The notes under the pieces: generated by a model
The model's input: the letters and a program-made list of their open reading frames with translations, nothing else
What the model was told of the DNA's origin: nothing
The model's database searches: none
Translations under genes and position numbers: made by a program
Shown here: positions 16,880-25,031 of the stretch, piece by piece
Layout: the number at the start of each line of letters is the position of its first letter
Position numbering within the stretch: position 1 is the stretch's first letter
DNA from: Oceanococcus sp. HetDA_MAG_MS8
GTDB taxonomy: Bacteria > Pseudomonadota > Gammaproteobacteria > Nevskiales > Oceanococcaceae
Assembly (NCBI GenBank): GCA_019192445.1
Contig: JAHCMK010000004.1
Location: forward strand, 124,001 to 188,000
Direction: 5' to 3'
Length of the DNA stretch: 64,000 nucleotides

Positions 16880-17964
16880 GCACCCAAGCCAAAACTGAAT
16901 CCGAATACCGCCGTTTTCTTGCTCCGGATTCGAAATGCCTCAATGACGACGAACGCAAGATCGTTCGGTCCATCAGCGAGGAAGTCCTCTACACCCATCA
17001 GATAGAAGCAACGTTGCAGTTCATCGACGAAATCGTCGATAAAAACGCTTCTCAGTCAGAACCCCGCAGTGGGATCGTCGTAGGCGATGCGGGCACTGGA
17101 AAAACAACGACAATCGAGATTCTCAAAGGCCGATTTCCCGAAATCACCGATGAATTCCATTTCGGCCACCAACGCCGACAGCCACTCTTGGCAGTCAGCC
17201 TTCCGGCAAACATCACGCAAAAAAGTATGGCTCAGACCTTACTCCAGACTCTGGGGCATTACGCGAATCTGAGTGGGAACACCAAGCAGTTGACAGACCG
17301 TCTGTGCGAAACCATTAAAGCTTGCGAAGTTGAGACGATCATCATTGATGAGCTTCAACACTTGCGCGGCCTGGGTAATGTGTCGCGGAATAGTGCTAGC
17401 GCAAGCCTCAGGGCGGCTAGAAACTGGATCAAGGATTTGGTTAACCGACTTCCACACTTGTCGGTGATTCTCATGGGTGTGCCCGAAACCTTGATGCTAA
17501 TTGATGGCGAAAGCCAACTCGAACGAAGGTTTACGAAAGTCCATGAGATCAAGCCATTTGCACCGCCGCAGACCGGTTGCACTGAATTCGCAAGTTTCGT
17601 TGATTGCCTTGTCGATGCGGTGATTCAACATTCCGGCGTCATCAAAAGCGCCGAGCAGATTTACGACAACCCTAACTGGGCAGCTCGGTTTTTCGGCACG
17701 ACCGTAGGTAATCCGAGCAGGACCAAGGATGCAGTCACGGATGCCGCTCTTTATGCATATCGAGATGGCCGAGACCACATCTTGCTGACCGACTTTCATG
17801 CTGCGTTTGCCATACGACGCCAATCTCGAACTCGGCTGGAGGAGATCCAACGACGCCGCGAAGAATCAGACGCCGTCCTGCGGTCGGTGAACAATGGTGA
17901 TGTCGATCCATTCACAGCAACCGATGATGCCGTGAACAACCTCATCATGCCGCTGGCTGCTTAA
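16876..17964 (+). CDS. tnsC: TnsC/TniB-type AAA+ ATPase
   Basis: This 362-residue transposition regulator has Walker A GDAGTGKT at residues 70-77 and Walker B TIIIDELQHL near 155. A sensor-1 segment, LSVILMGVPE, is followed by the arginine-rich ERRFTKVHEI. TnsC links the target selector TnsD to the TnsA/TnsB transposase and confers target immunity. The start GTG overlaps the preceding stop as GTGA. The C-terminus (about 300-362) is charged and would contact TnsA/TnsB in Tn7. The gene is intact. Confidence 0.93.
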   Translation: MSTQAKTESEYRRFLAPDSKCLNDDERKIVRSISEEVLYTHQIEATLQFIDEIVDKNASQSEPRSGIVVGDAGTGKTTTIEILKGRFPEITDEFHFGHQRRQPLLAVSLPANITQKSMAQTLLQTLGHYANLSGNTKQLTDRLCETIKACEVETIIIDELQHLRGLGNVSRNSASASLRAARNWIKDLVNRLPHLSVILMGVPETLMLIDGESQLERRFTKVHEIKPFAPPQTGCTEFASFVDCLVDAVIQHSGVIKSAEQIYDNPNWAARFFGTTVGNPSRTKDAVTDAALYAYRDGRDHILLTDFHAAFAIRRQSRTRLEEIQRRREESDAVLRSVNNGDVDPFTATDDAVNNLIMPLAA

Positions 17965-17966
17965 AA

Positions 17967-20048
17967 ATGCCCCAGCCGCTGCCATTTGTTCCGAAGCTGC
18001 AACCAGGTGAATCGCCTCTGAGCCTATTTAGGCGAGCATGTATGGGTAACTTCTATGGTTCCCTGACGCAGTTGGCTTTCGCCGTGAATCCGGATATCGA
18101 ACATTCAGCATCGGCCCTGCCGGCTATGGCTCGCAATCCCAACAAATTGAGGAAGTCGCTCGCCGCAATGGGCATCGATGATGCGAGCATCACGCAAGTG
18201 GAGTACGCCAGAACTGGACGGGGTCGCAGTGACGACATCATTTGGAATGGATTGGCCGTTCGGCTCGGCGATCTGCAATTGTCGCACCCGAAGTTCTGCG
18301 CGCGATGCCTGATGGACAAGGGCTACGCGGCGTCTGTCTGGGATCACGTGGCCTCTGTGGCCTGCGCCGAGCACCGAGTACTTCTTGTCGACAGCTGCCC
18401 ATGTTGTGGCGCGAACTGGCCTGTTCAAAGTGCTCGATTCGAATGCGGCTGCAATCTGTCAGAAATGGCCGACGCACAGAAGCAGTGTTCGGATGCAGCG
18501 GCTCGCCTGTTGCCGAAGATTGTTTCCGCTCAGGACCAATCAGGCATCGAGCGACTCACCGAACTGCGTCGCCTGACACGCTACTGGAAAGCGCTCGGCA
18601 TCGAATTCTCCGATGAGGTCCTGGCAGAGTTGTACCCTGTTTTATTTGATGGCAATTGGCCGGATGCCCTGCCAACCTGTTCATCTAGTCAGGCTGTTCA
18701 TCCGCGAATCCTTCTCATGCCCTTGCTTGCAAGCGGCTCGCCGCAGACACGTGATCTGGCAAAAAATCTGCTCCATCAATATGCAAAGCCACTCCACGCA
18801 AGGAATCTCGGATTCACATCGCTCGGAGCCGCTGAGACCGCGGCAGTCCTCGGAATCGGATTGTCATGCCTGAAGTCGTTGGTTAAGGCTAATCAGTTGG
18901 CACACCTCGCCGATGGGCGATACTCCGCATCCGAAGTAAACGCTCTCTTGATCGGACTTCGCGGACATCCCTTGCCGGATGGGGACGGATTGCCGCTGCG
19001 CCTCATTCGGACAGGAAAGTACAAGCGTTCGCTCAGCTGGATACTTGATCGAATCAAATCGAACGAGATCTCTGCATACAACTGCCCTGATGTCGGCGGG
19101 CTCGGCCAGATCGTCGTGGATAAAGCAGAAGTTGCTCCTCGCCACAAATGCGAAATACCCGACGCATATGACCTCGCTTATGCAGCAGATCAGCTCGGGA
19201 CGAATACCGAATCGGTTAGGAAACTCTTAAAAATTGGCTTGTTACCCGCACATCGCGGATCAAGTTCAAGTGCGGTGCAGTGGCGAATCAGTGCAAGTGA
19301 ATTGAACAAGTTCGAGGAACGGTACGAATTTGGATCTTCCTACGCCAAGCGGTGCGGGGTTCCGACCCGATCTGCCATCTACAAACTTCGGGCACGCAAC
19401 ATCCAACCAGTCAGTGGGCCGGGAGTCGACGGCGGGGCGACTTACCTTTTCCGAAGAAGTCAGCTTGCCGGAATCGACATCAACGATCCGTCGACCGTGA
19501 CGTATCCGGACGCGAACATACGGGGACCGCATACTCGTTTCACCAGCAAAATTGCTATGTGGTCGAGCAAGCAAGTAGCGACTGAACTCGGCTTGTCGCC
19601 GCGATACATCCGCGAACTGGTCAAGCAGGAATGGCTAGTTGTAGCGTCTGTTTTCGGCAGGCGTTGGATGTTCAGATCAGAGGATGTCCAAAATTTGCGT
19701 CGGCGAATCGCTGAAGAGTTCGTTGAAGTCAGTAAGGCCTCGCAGAGGTTCAAACAATCCCCGCGTCAGTTTCAACGCACCTGGTTAGACACAAAGCAAA
19801 TTCCAGTCAGGCTGTTCGCAAACAAGCGCTTGATCAGTAAGACTTCGATCGAAGCAGCGCTGGCAATTTGGCAGAACTCCGGCAGTGCGTCATCCATCGG
19901 CAACAAAATTGATCGAGGGCGCTGGCTCTGCCCGAACCTCACCAAGATGTCCAAGCTGGAATCGTGCACTCAAATGGGCACCAAAGATCTTTTCGTGAAG
20001 CTCTATCCGCGCAATGCGGAAGCATACCCACACTACGAAAAGTTCTGA
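17967..20048 (+). CDS. tnsD: TnsD/TniQ-family target-selection protein
   Basis: The 693-residue product begins 2 nt after tnsC. The TniQ domain (about 1-170) starts with LPFVPKLQPGESPLSLFRRA. Its zinc-finger cysteines include FCARC, ACAEH, CPCCG and CGC. The long C-terminal part holds repeated winged/excisionase-like HTH units: LGAAETAAVLGIGLSCLKSL (about 290), DLAYAADQLGTNTESVRKLL (about 400), SYAKRCGVPTRSAIYKL (about 460) and SSKQVATELGLSPRYIREL (about 535). That size and a DNA-reading tail mark a TnsD that recognises one specific chromosomal site, unlike short TniQ proteins. Which site is unknown. Confidence 0.9.
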   Translation: MPQPLPFVPKLQPGESPLSLFRRACMGNFYGSLTQLAFAVNPDIEHSASALPAMARNPNKLRKSLAAMGIDDASITQVEYARTGRGRSDDIIWNGLAVRLGDLQLSHPKFCARCLMDKGYAASVWDHVASVACAEHRVLLVDSCPCCGANWPVQSARFECGCNLSEMADAQKQCSDAAARLLPKIVSAQDQSGIERLTELRRLTRYWKALGIEFSDEVLAELYPVLFDGNWPDALPTCSSSQAVHPRILLMPLLASGSPQTRDLAKNLLHQYAKPLHARNLGFTSLGAAETAAVLGIGLSCLKSLVKANQLAHLADGRYSASEVNALLIGLRGHPLPDGDGLPLRLIRTGKYKRSLSWILDRIKSNEISAYNCPDVGGLGQIVVDKAEVAPRHKCEIPDAYDLAYAADQLGTNTESVRKLLKIGLLPAHRGSSSSAVQWRISASELNKFEERYEFGSSYAKRCGVPTRSAIYKLRARNIQPVSGPGVDGGATYLFRRSQLAGIDINDPSTVTYPDANIRGPHTRFTSKIAMWSSKQVATELGLSPRYIRELVKQEWLVVASVFGRRWMFRSEDVQNLRRRIAEEFVEVSKASQRFKQSPRQFQRTWLDTKQIPVRLFANKRLISKTSIEAALAIWQNSGSASSIGNKIDRGRWLCPNLTKMSKLESCTQMGTKDLFVKLYPRNAEAYPHYEKF

Positions 20049-20193
20049 TTCTCCTGCGGCACTGACTGTGCCGATCACCAGCAGTCAGTAATTTTTCCCG
20101 AGGCACGCGCTGCCTCGGCTCCCATGCGTACCTGTCTCGAAACGCCCCATTTCGCGTGCCGATCGCGGTGTTTCTAGCCATCTGGCGACCAAA
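20049..20193 (+). other. Non-coding DNA after tnsD
   Basis: No gene seen. It leads into the repeat array at 20194 and probably belongs to the subterminal region of the transposon. Confidence 0.4.
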
Positions 20194-20311
20194 GCAAATC
20201 CAGTCATAGCTGCCAATAGCCTTTTCGGCGAATCCAGACGTAGCAGACTGACCCCAGCGTGTTGCAAATCCGACCATAGCCGCTCTATTCTCAGGCGAAT
20301 CCGGGCGTAGC
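20194..20311 (+). repeat. Four 17-bp direct repeats, candidate TnsB-binding sites
   Basis: Copies of GCRAATCCRGNCRTAGC lie at 20194-20210, 20228-20244, 20264-20280 and 20295-20311, with start-to-start distances of 34, 36 and 31 bp (about three helical turns). One exception to the consensus is GA for RG in copy three. They sit between tnsD and the candidate right terminus. Multiple oriented repeats inside an end are the normal form of TnsB sites in Tn7-like elements. Confidence 0.6.
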
Positions 20312-20440
20312 TGCGCTATGAGTCCGAAACCTGATGTTGCACAAATTCATAAGTCACTGATTTTTAAACCACGCCGATCCAGCTAGAATGCAATGCCTAC
20401 GCTTTGCCCTTTGCAACACAGGGCCAAGTTTGGGGGTACA

Positions 20441-20500
20441 GGGCTGCAACGACAGCCCGACCACAAAACACCGCCGGCTTTTTAGTCGGCGGTTTTTTTT
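20441..20500 (+). terminator. Intrinsic terminator beside the transposon right end
   Basis: CCGCCGGCT (20471-20479) pairs with AGTCGGCGG (20484-20492) around a TTTT loop, followed by eight T. This is the best intrinsic terminator in the window. A second perfect hairpin, GGGCTG/CAGCCC (20441-20446, 20453-20458), precedes it. No protein gene ends here, so it may close a small RNA whose body is interrupted by the transposon, or stop transcription leaving tnsD. Confidence 0.75.
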
Positions 20501-20731
20501 GCGCAGATCATGCCGATCTCTAGGGCGGGGTCGGCCATGCTCTCGTGAGTAATCGCTGCTCGCTCTATTCAGGCAAAGCGCGAAACATTCCTAGTTCTCG
20601 ATCAGAGAAATACGCAGCTCAGCAACGAATAAAGCTGCCTTGGGAACTTGCCCTATTCGCCCATAGTCGCACTGCGGGTGGCGCCAGCTAACTGGCCCAT
20701 TTCTGATCTGTGCAAGCAATGGAGACACGGC
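20501..20731. other. Gap before the prohibitin-like gene
   Basis: No gene or RNA recognised. The promoter of the following gene should lie here; I see no clear -35/-10 pair. Downstream GC content and codon use are those of the chromosome. Confidence 0.4.
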
Positions 20732-21505
20732 ATGGGCATACGCATTTTGAGTTTAGGTCTCAGCTTAGGGCTGTCAGCATGCGCCACCATCCAACCGGAT
20801 GAAGTTGGGGTGAAAAACACCTTTGGCAAGCTTGATGACAAAGTCCACCCTCCGGGATTGGTTGTCATTAATCCGCTGTTTACCAAAGTGATGCGGCTAC
20901 CCGCGCGCACCGAAAACTATGAGGTGGACCTTGCACTCCCCTCCAAAGAAGGTCTGAATGTGCAGACCGAAGTGTCCATTTTGTATCGCATACAGCAAGA
21001 TCAAATTTTTGACATTCTCACGCAGTCGGGCACGCGCTACGAAGATGACATCATCCTTCCGGTGTTCCGCTCGGCGGCAGCTGATGTGTCCTCCAAATTC
21101 ATGGCCAAGGACATGCACAGTGCCCAGCGTGCACGCATTGAATCTGATATCCGGGATTTGATGCAGAAGTACCTGGCCGAGCGAGGGCTGGTCATCGAAG
21201 CGGTCCTGCTCAAAAGTGTGCAGCTACCACCTGGTTTAGCCAGAGCCGTTGAGCAAAAGCTGGAGGCCGAGCAAGACGCGCAGCGTATGGCCTTTGTTAT
21301 TCAGCAAGAAGAACTGGAAGCCAAGCGGATGCTCATCGAGGCTGAAGCAACCCGTGACGCCCAACAGGTACTGTCGCAGGGGCTCACACCAATGGTGTTG
21401 GAGTTTCGGCAGATTGAGGCTATGGAAAAGCTCGCCACCTCGAATAACAGCAAGGTGGTCATTACCAACGGCCAAACGCTATTTAGCCTAGAAGAAGACG
21501 ATTAG
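20732..21505 (+). CDS. Prohibitin/SPFH-domain lipoprotein
   Basis: From the ATG at 20732 (GGAGA about 8 nt upstream) this is a 257-residue protein. A lipoprotein signal peptide with lipobox LSAC puts the mature N-terminal Cys in ACATIQPDEVGV. The SPFH/band-7 domain follows to about residue 190. A charged coiled-coil (EQKLEAEQDAQRMAFVIQQE, EAKRMLIEAEATRD) gives way to a C-terminal tail. This layout matches bacterial prohibitin-like proteins that assemble membrane scaffolds. A lipid anchor instead of a transmembrane helix is a known variant. It appears monocistronic. Confidence 0.88.
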   Translation: MGIRILSLGLSLGLSACATIQPDEVGVKNTFGKLDDKVHPPGLVVINPLFTKVMRLPARTENYEVDLALPSKEGLNVQTEVSILYRIQQDQIFDILTQSGTRYEDDIILPVFRSAAADVSSKFMAKDMHSAQRARIESDIRDLMQKYLAERGLVIEAVLLKSVQLPPGLARAVEQKLEAEQDAQRMAFVIQQEELEAKRMLIEAEATRDAQQVLSQGLTPMVLEFRQIEAMEKLATSNNSKVVITNGQTLFSLEEDD

Positions 21506-21654
21506 TCTGGTGCTATGGAGCCAAGCTTGCCCTACTGCTGTTGCTAGATGGGCGGCTTCAGGGTGTGTACATCGTCGGCCCCTGGGTTGATGACTTGAGG
21601 CCGCTCTAGGCGAAGAACTGCGCGCGTCTGCATTCTGGGAGGATAATCCAGCGT

Positions 21655-22233
21655 ATGGATGAACGAGTAAAACGCGCTATGGCGCAGTGGCCTGATGTGC
21701 CGGACGCTTATGGGTGGCTTTCCCTCGATCGACGCGGGGGCTGGCGCCTTCAAGGAGAGCGCATCACCAATCCCGCGCTCGTCGCTTTCATCGGGCGCAA
21801 TTATGGAGCCACCGGCGATGGGGGCTTTGCCTTTCAGAATGGGCCGCAGCGTGTGCATGTGCAACTCGACATCGCCCCGTGGATTGTGCACTTAGCTCCT
21901 AGCTCGGCCGCGCAAGAACCGGCGCTCATCGATCACACAGGCAGGCTCTGCGATGACCTGAGTGCTGCCTGGCTGGATGGGGATGGCCAGCTCTGGCTGC
22001 AAATGAACCGCGGCGCCGCTGTACTGCGAGACGATGCATTAATCCATGCCTTGGACATGATTCGTGGACCAAGCGCTAAAGGCTGGGACGAAGATCTACT
22101 GAGCCAGCCCGATCAGTTGGATGCCGCCGATTTGCGCTGGAGAACCACACAAGGAGATATCCCCCTGCGCGCGCTCAAAACCTCCCCTGAAGAAGCATTC
22201 CACTTCATACGAATCCCGCAAGCGCCTTCCTGA
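21655..22233 (+). CDS. Conserved hypothetical protein (DUF2944-like)
   Basis: The 192-residue soluble protein starts after GGGAGGAT. The N-terminal pattern, a MDERVKRAMAQWPDVPDAYG start then GWLSLDRRGGWRLQGE, FIGRNYG and FQNGPQRVHVQLD, is that of a proteobacterial family of unknown function. I recall the family as DUF2944, but the name is from memory. Repeating beta-hairpin-like WxLxLDxxGxW units suggest a small beta-rich fold. No catalytic motif is visible and there is no partner gene in an operon. Confidence 0.65.
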   Translation: MDERVKRAMAQWPDVPDAYGWLSLDRRGGWRLQGERITNPALVAFIGRNYGATGDGGFAFQNGPQRVHVQLDIAPWIVHLAPSSAAQEPALIDHTGRLCDDLSAAWLDGDGQLWLQMNRGAAVLRDDALIHALDMIRGPSAKGWDEDLLSQPDQLDAADLRWRTTQGDIPLRALKTSPEEAFHFIRIPQAPS

Positions 22234-22388
22234 TACCCGCCGTTCACTCTGAAGGCTCCCAGCGCGCAGAATCGCCAGTGGCGATTGCAACAGCTTGGAC
22301 ACCGTCATGGAGCCGTCATCTGGCTGACATGCGGGTCACTCGGCGGCATGTCACAGTCGCTAAACATCATTATCGAGATTACACAGTC

Positions 22389-23243
22389 ATGAGTACCAAT
22401 CAGACCTATACCCCGCCTGCCGTGTGGACCTGGAATCCCGACAACGGCGGCCGCTTCGCTGCAATCAATCGCCCAGTCGCTGGATCTACTCATGACAAAG
22501 AGCTTCCCAAAGGGCAGCACAACCTGCAGCTTTACTCTTTGGCGACGCCGAATGGTGTGAAGGCGACTCTGATCCTTGAGGAACTTCTGGAGCTAGGGGT
22601 GGACGCTGCAGATTACGATGCTTGGCTCATCAATATCGGCGAAGGCGATCAGTTTGGCTCAGGCTTTGTAAACATCAACCCCAACTCCAAAATTCCGGCA
22701 CTTGTTGACCATAGCTCTGAGAGCCCCATTCGGGTTTTTGAGTCGGGCTCCATCCTGCTTTACCTGGCCGAGAAGTTTGGGCACTTCCTACCCGATGATC
22801 CGCATGGGCGCACCGAGACCCTGAACTGGTTGTTCTGGCAGATGGGCGCAGGCCCCTACCTGGGCGGAGGCTTCGGACATTTTTACGCCTATGCGCCCGA
22901 AAAAATTGAGTACGCCATTGACCGCTTTGCCATGGAAACCAAGCGCCAACTCGATGTGCTGGATCGCTGCCTGGCTGAGCGGGAATTCCTCAACGGACAG
23001 GGCTATAGCATTGCCGATATGGCGGTTTGGCCCTGGTACGGAGCCCTCGTGCGTGGCCTGCTATACGACGCCGGCGAGTTCCTGCAGGTGCAGGAATACC
23101 GCCATGTGCAGCGCTGGGCGAAGACCATTGCTCAGCGCCCCGCCGCACAGCGGGCGCGCATGGTCAATCGCACCTGGGGCGACGCCAGCGAGCAGCTTCC
23201 AGAACGACATAGCCGCGCCGATTTCGCGCGCCTCAAACGCTAA
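22389..23243 (+). CDS. yghU: YghU-type glutathione S-transferase / disulfide-bond reductase
   Basis: From the ATG at 22389 the protein has 284 residues and follows E. coli YghU closely: PPAVWTWNPDNGG, INRPVAGSTHDKELPKGQH, LQLYSLATPNGVKATLILEE, VNINPNSKIPALVDHS, RVFESGSILLYLAEKFG and the C-terminal WPWYGALVRGLLYDAGEFL. The thioredoxin-fold N-terminal half binds glutathione and the helical half supplies the second subdomain. YghU reduces organic disulfides and peroxides with two bound glutathiones. It appears monocistronic and is followed by a terminator for the opposing gene. Confidence 0.93.
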   Translation: MSTNQTYTPPAVWTWNPDNGGRFAAINRPVAGSTHDKELPKGQHNLQLYSLATPNGVKATLILEELLELGVDAADYDAWLINIGEGDQFGSGFVNINPNSKIPALVDHSSESPIRVFESGSILLYLAEKFGHFLPDDPHGRTETLNWLFWQMGAGPYLGGGFGHFYAYAPEKIEYAIDRFAMETKRQLDVLDRCLAEREFLNGQGYSIADMAVWPWYGALVRGLLYDAGEFLQVQEYRHVQRWAKTIAQRPAAQRARMVNRTWGDASEQLPERHSRADFARLKR

Positions 23244-23252
23244 ACCGCCGCC

Positions 23253-23278
23253 AAAGAAAACGCGCCCCAGGGGGCGCG
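23253..23278 (-). terminator. Intrinsic terminator of the CocE-type gene
   Basis: On the minus strand CGCGCCCC (complement of 23271-23278) pairs with GGGGCGCG (complement of 23261-23268), followed by TTTTCTTT. It lies 35 nt after the stop of the hydrolase gene. Confidence 0.75.
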
Positions 23279-23312
23279 CTTATGAGCTCAGCTTGGCGCT
23301 GAATGCGCCTAC

Positions 23313-25031
23313 TTATAGACCGGGCCGCAGCTTGTCGGCAGGAACACGCCGTGTGTTGTCGGCCAGGGGTAAATGCAGCACCGTGCCCTCCAGCCCCAGG
23401 TCGACCTCACTGGTGGCGTAGGTACTGTCCTGCTCTACCCAGTCATCTACATTGCGCAAGGTGAGTCGCAGACTGTGATCGGCGGGCACCACATCATCCT
23501 GCGGGAACATGCGGATATCGGCCACATAAGTGTCGCCCGGTGTCAGCTCGTGGATGTCATCGGTGCCATGTAGCTGACGGGTGCTCAGGTACCCTCGGTT
23601 GATCCAGGTCGCATTCCCATCAGGGCTGACCTGCTCCAGCAATACGGCCCAGCGGGTTTGGGTGGCCTCCGTACGCACCTTCAAACTCAGAACGGGTCGC
23701 CCGCGCAGATACAAGGGCTCGCTCAGGGGCGCGCTCTGGAAGACCAACCGATCTGGAGTGCCGAGCAGTCCAGCCAGCCCCTCGCCGACTCCAGGCAATT
23801 CGTTGCCTTCTACACTTTGGGGGATATCTTGAATGGCCTGCGCCACAGCGGCGTCGGCCACCGGCCCCATGCTGCCATCGGCATTGAGATGCCAGCGCAG
23901 CTCCTCGGCAGCTAGGGGCGGGAAGCTGTCCGCGGCATGCCAGAAGCCATCCGAATTTTGGATCAGAACCGGCGGCAGATCCTGCAAGATGCCGGTGTCG
24001 ATGTCGTGCAGGTAATGGTCAAACCAGCGGTGGCGGATGAAGTTCCAATCCTCGCGGTTGGGAAAGGCATGGCCCCATTGACCAAACAGAGCGCGCTTCT
24101 CGCTGGTAAGCGCGTTGTACCAACCATCCACATGGTTGGGTTTCACGTTCCAGTCCTGCAAACCATGGATGTGCAGCACGCTGGCCTGGATATCCTCAGC
24201 CCCCACGCGGTAGTCGCGCTCCTTCCAGTAATCGTTCCAGTCGCCGCTGCGGTCCAGCGCGTTGATGAAGTTCTCTGGCATGCACAGCAGGCGCTCGTGA
24301 TAGGTCGTGAGGGCATTTTGGTGCACACCCGGCGCCAAGCTGATGGCCAAGTAGGCGGCATTGGTGGGAATGGCGCCCAGCGAATACGGCACACCGTCAT
24401 AGAACGAGTATTCGTACTGATTGCTCACGCTGGCGGTGGGAATGATGGTCTTGAGGCTGGGCGGATTCAGCAGGGCCGCGCCCATCTGGGTCTCGCCGTC
24501 ATAGCTGGCTCCGTACATGCCAACCTTGGCGTTGGACCACTCCTCAGCCGCTAGGAACTCCACGATGTTGTAGGCGTCCTGCCACTGCACCGGGCCCGTC
24601 TGCTCGATGCAACCACCGGAGTTGTAATTGCCCCGCACATCCGCGAAGGCGACGGCATAACCACGCGGTGCGAAGTAGTCCACCAGCGACTGGGAGTAAG
24701 CCGCCTCGTGCTGAACCGGGTCCAAATTCAGAATTTGGTAGGGCGTTTTGACCAGGATCACCGGGACTTTGATGTCGGCATCCACCGGGCGATACACATT
24801 GACCCACAAGGAGGCTCCATCGCTTCCCTCAACCAGGTACTCGCTGCGCTGAATATCGGAGTACACCGGCTGGGTCAGCATGGACTCGATGGTGGCCTTG
24901 TCCAGCGCCTGTGCGTTGGAGTCCTGCCGGAACTCGGCTCCGGTGGTTGTGTTGGTTGGGGTTCCACCCTGACAGGCGGCAAGCACTAAGCCGGTGCAAA
25001 GCGCACCCGCTACATGGGCAATACGATTCAT
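23313..25031 (-). CDS. CocE/NonD-family hydrolase, lipoprotein
   Basis: The 572-residue protein has a lipobox (LVLAACQGG), so it is probably anchored to the envelope. The alpha/beta-hydrolase core carries the nucleophile elbow GMYGASYDGETQMG (Ser near residue 180), and HAFPNREDWNF may provide the catalytic His. A C-terminal jelly-roll domain (about 400-572) is typical of the X-Pro dipeptidyl-peptidase S15/CocE group: LYLRGRPVLSLKV, then INRGYLSTRQLH. Members cleave esters, amides or Xaa-Pro peptides; the substrate here cannot be told. It has its own terminator. Confidence 0.9.
   Translation of the reverse strand: MNRIAHVAGALCTGLVLAACQGGTPTNTTTGAEFRQDSNAQALDKATIESMLTQPVYSDIQRSEYLVEGSDGASLWVNVYRPVDADIKVPVILVKTPYQILNLDPVQHEAAYSQSLVDYFAPRGYAVAFADVRGNYNSGGCIEQTGPVQWQDAYNIVEFLAAEEWSNAKVGMYGASYDGETQMGAALLNPPSLKTIIPTASVSNQYEYSFYDGVPYSLGAIPTNAAYLAISLAPGVHQNALTTYHERLLCMPENFINALDRSGDWNDYWKERDYRVGAEDIQASVLHIHGLQDWNVKPNHVDGWYNALTSEKRALFGQWGHAFPNREDWNFIRHRWFDHYLHDIDTGILQDLPPVLIQNSDGFWHAADSFPPLAAEELRWHLNADGSMGPVADAAVAQAIQDIPQSVEGNELPGVGEGLAGLLGTPDRLVFQSAPLSEPLYLRGRPVLSLKVRTEATQTRWAVLLEQVSPDGNATWINRGYLSTRQLHGTDDIHELTPGDTYVADIRMFPQDDVVPADHSLRLTLRNVDDWVEQDSTYATSEVDLGLEGTVLHLPLADNTRRVPADKLRPGL

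Larger units (their letters stand above)
12928..20423 (+). mobile_element. Tn7-like transposon (tnsA, split tnsB, tnsC, tnsD, XRE regulator)
   Basis: The block holds one overlapping operon of transposition genes plus a divergent XRE gene, and is more AT-rich than its surroundings. It is bracketed by a perfect 12-bp inverted match, CCCTGTGTTGCA at 12928-12939 and its complement at 20412-20423, giving the TGT..ACA character of Tn7-type ends. I find no 5-bp target duplication. The left match also overlaps the putative IS91-type end, so the left limit is uncertain. Apart from the regulator no cargo gene is present. Confidence 0.7.

Noticed and set aside
20194-20311. Short CRISPR array
   Set aside because: Only four imperfect 17-bp units with 14-19-bp gaps, no cas genes, and location inside a transposon end.
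12923-20428. 5-bp target-site duplication of the Tn7-like element
   Set aside because: Flanking bases at the candidate ends (CCCTG left, CAGGG right) are inverse, not direct, copies.
20424-20470. 3' end of 6S RNA
   Set aside because: Loose resemblance to the 3' side only; no matching 5' strand found on either side of the transposon.
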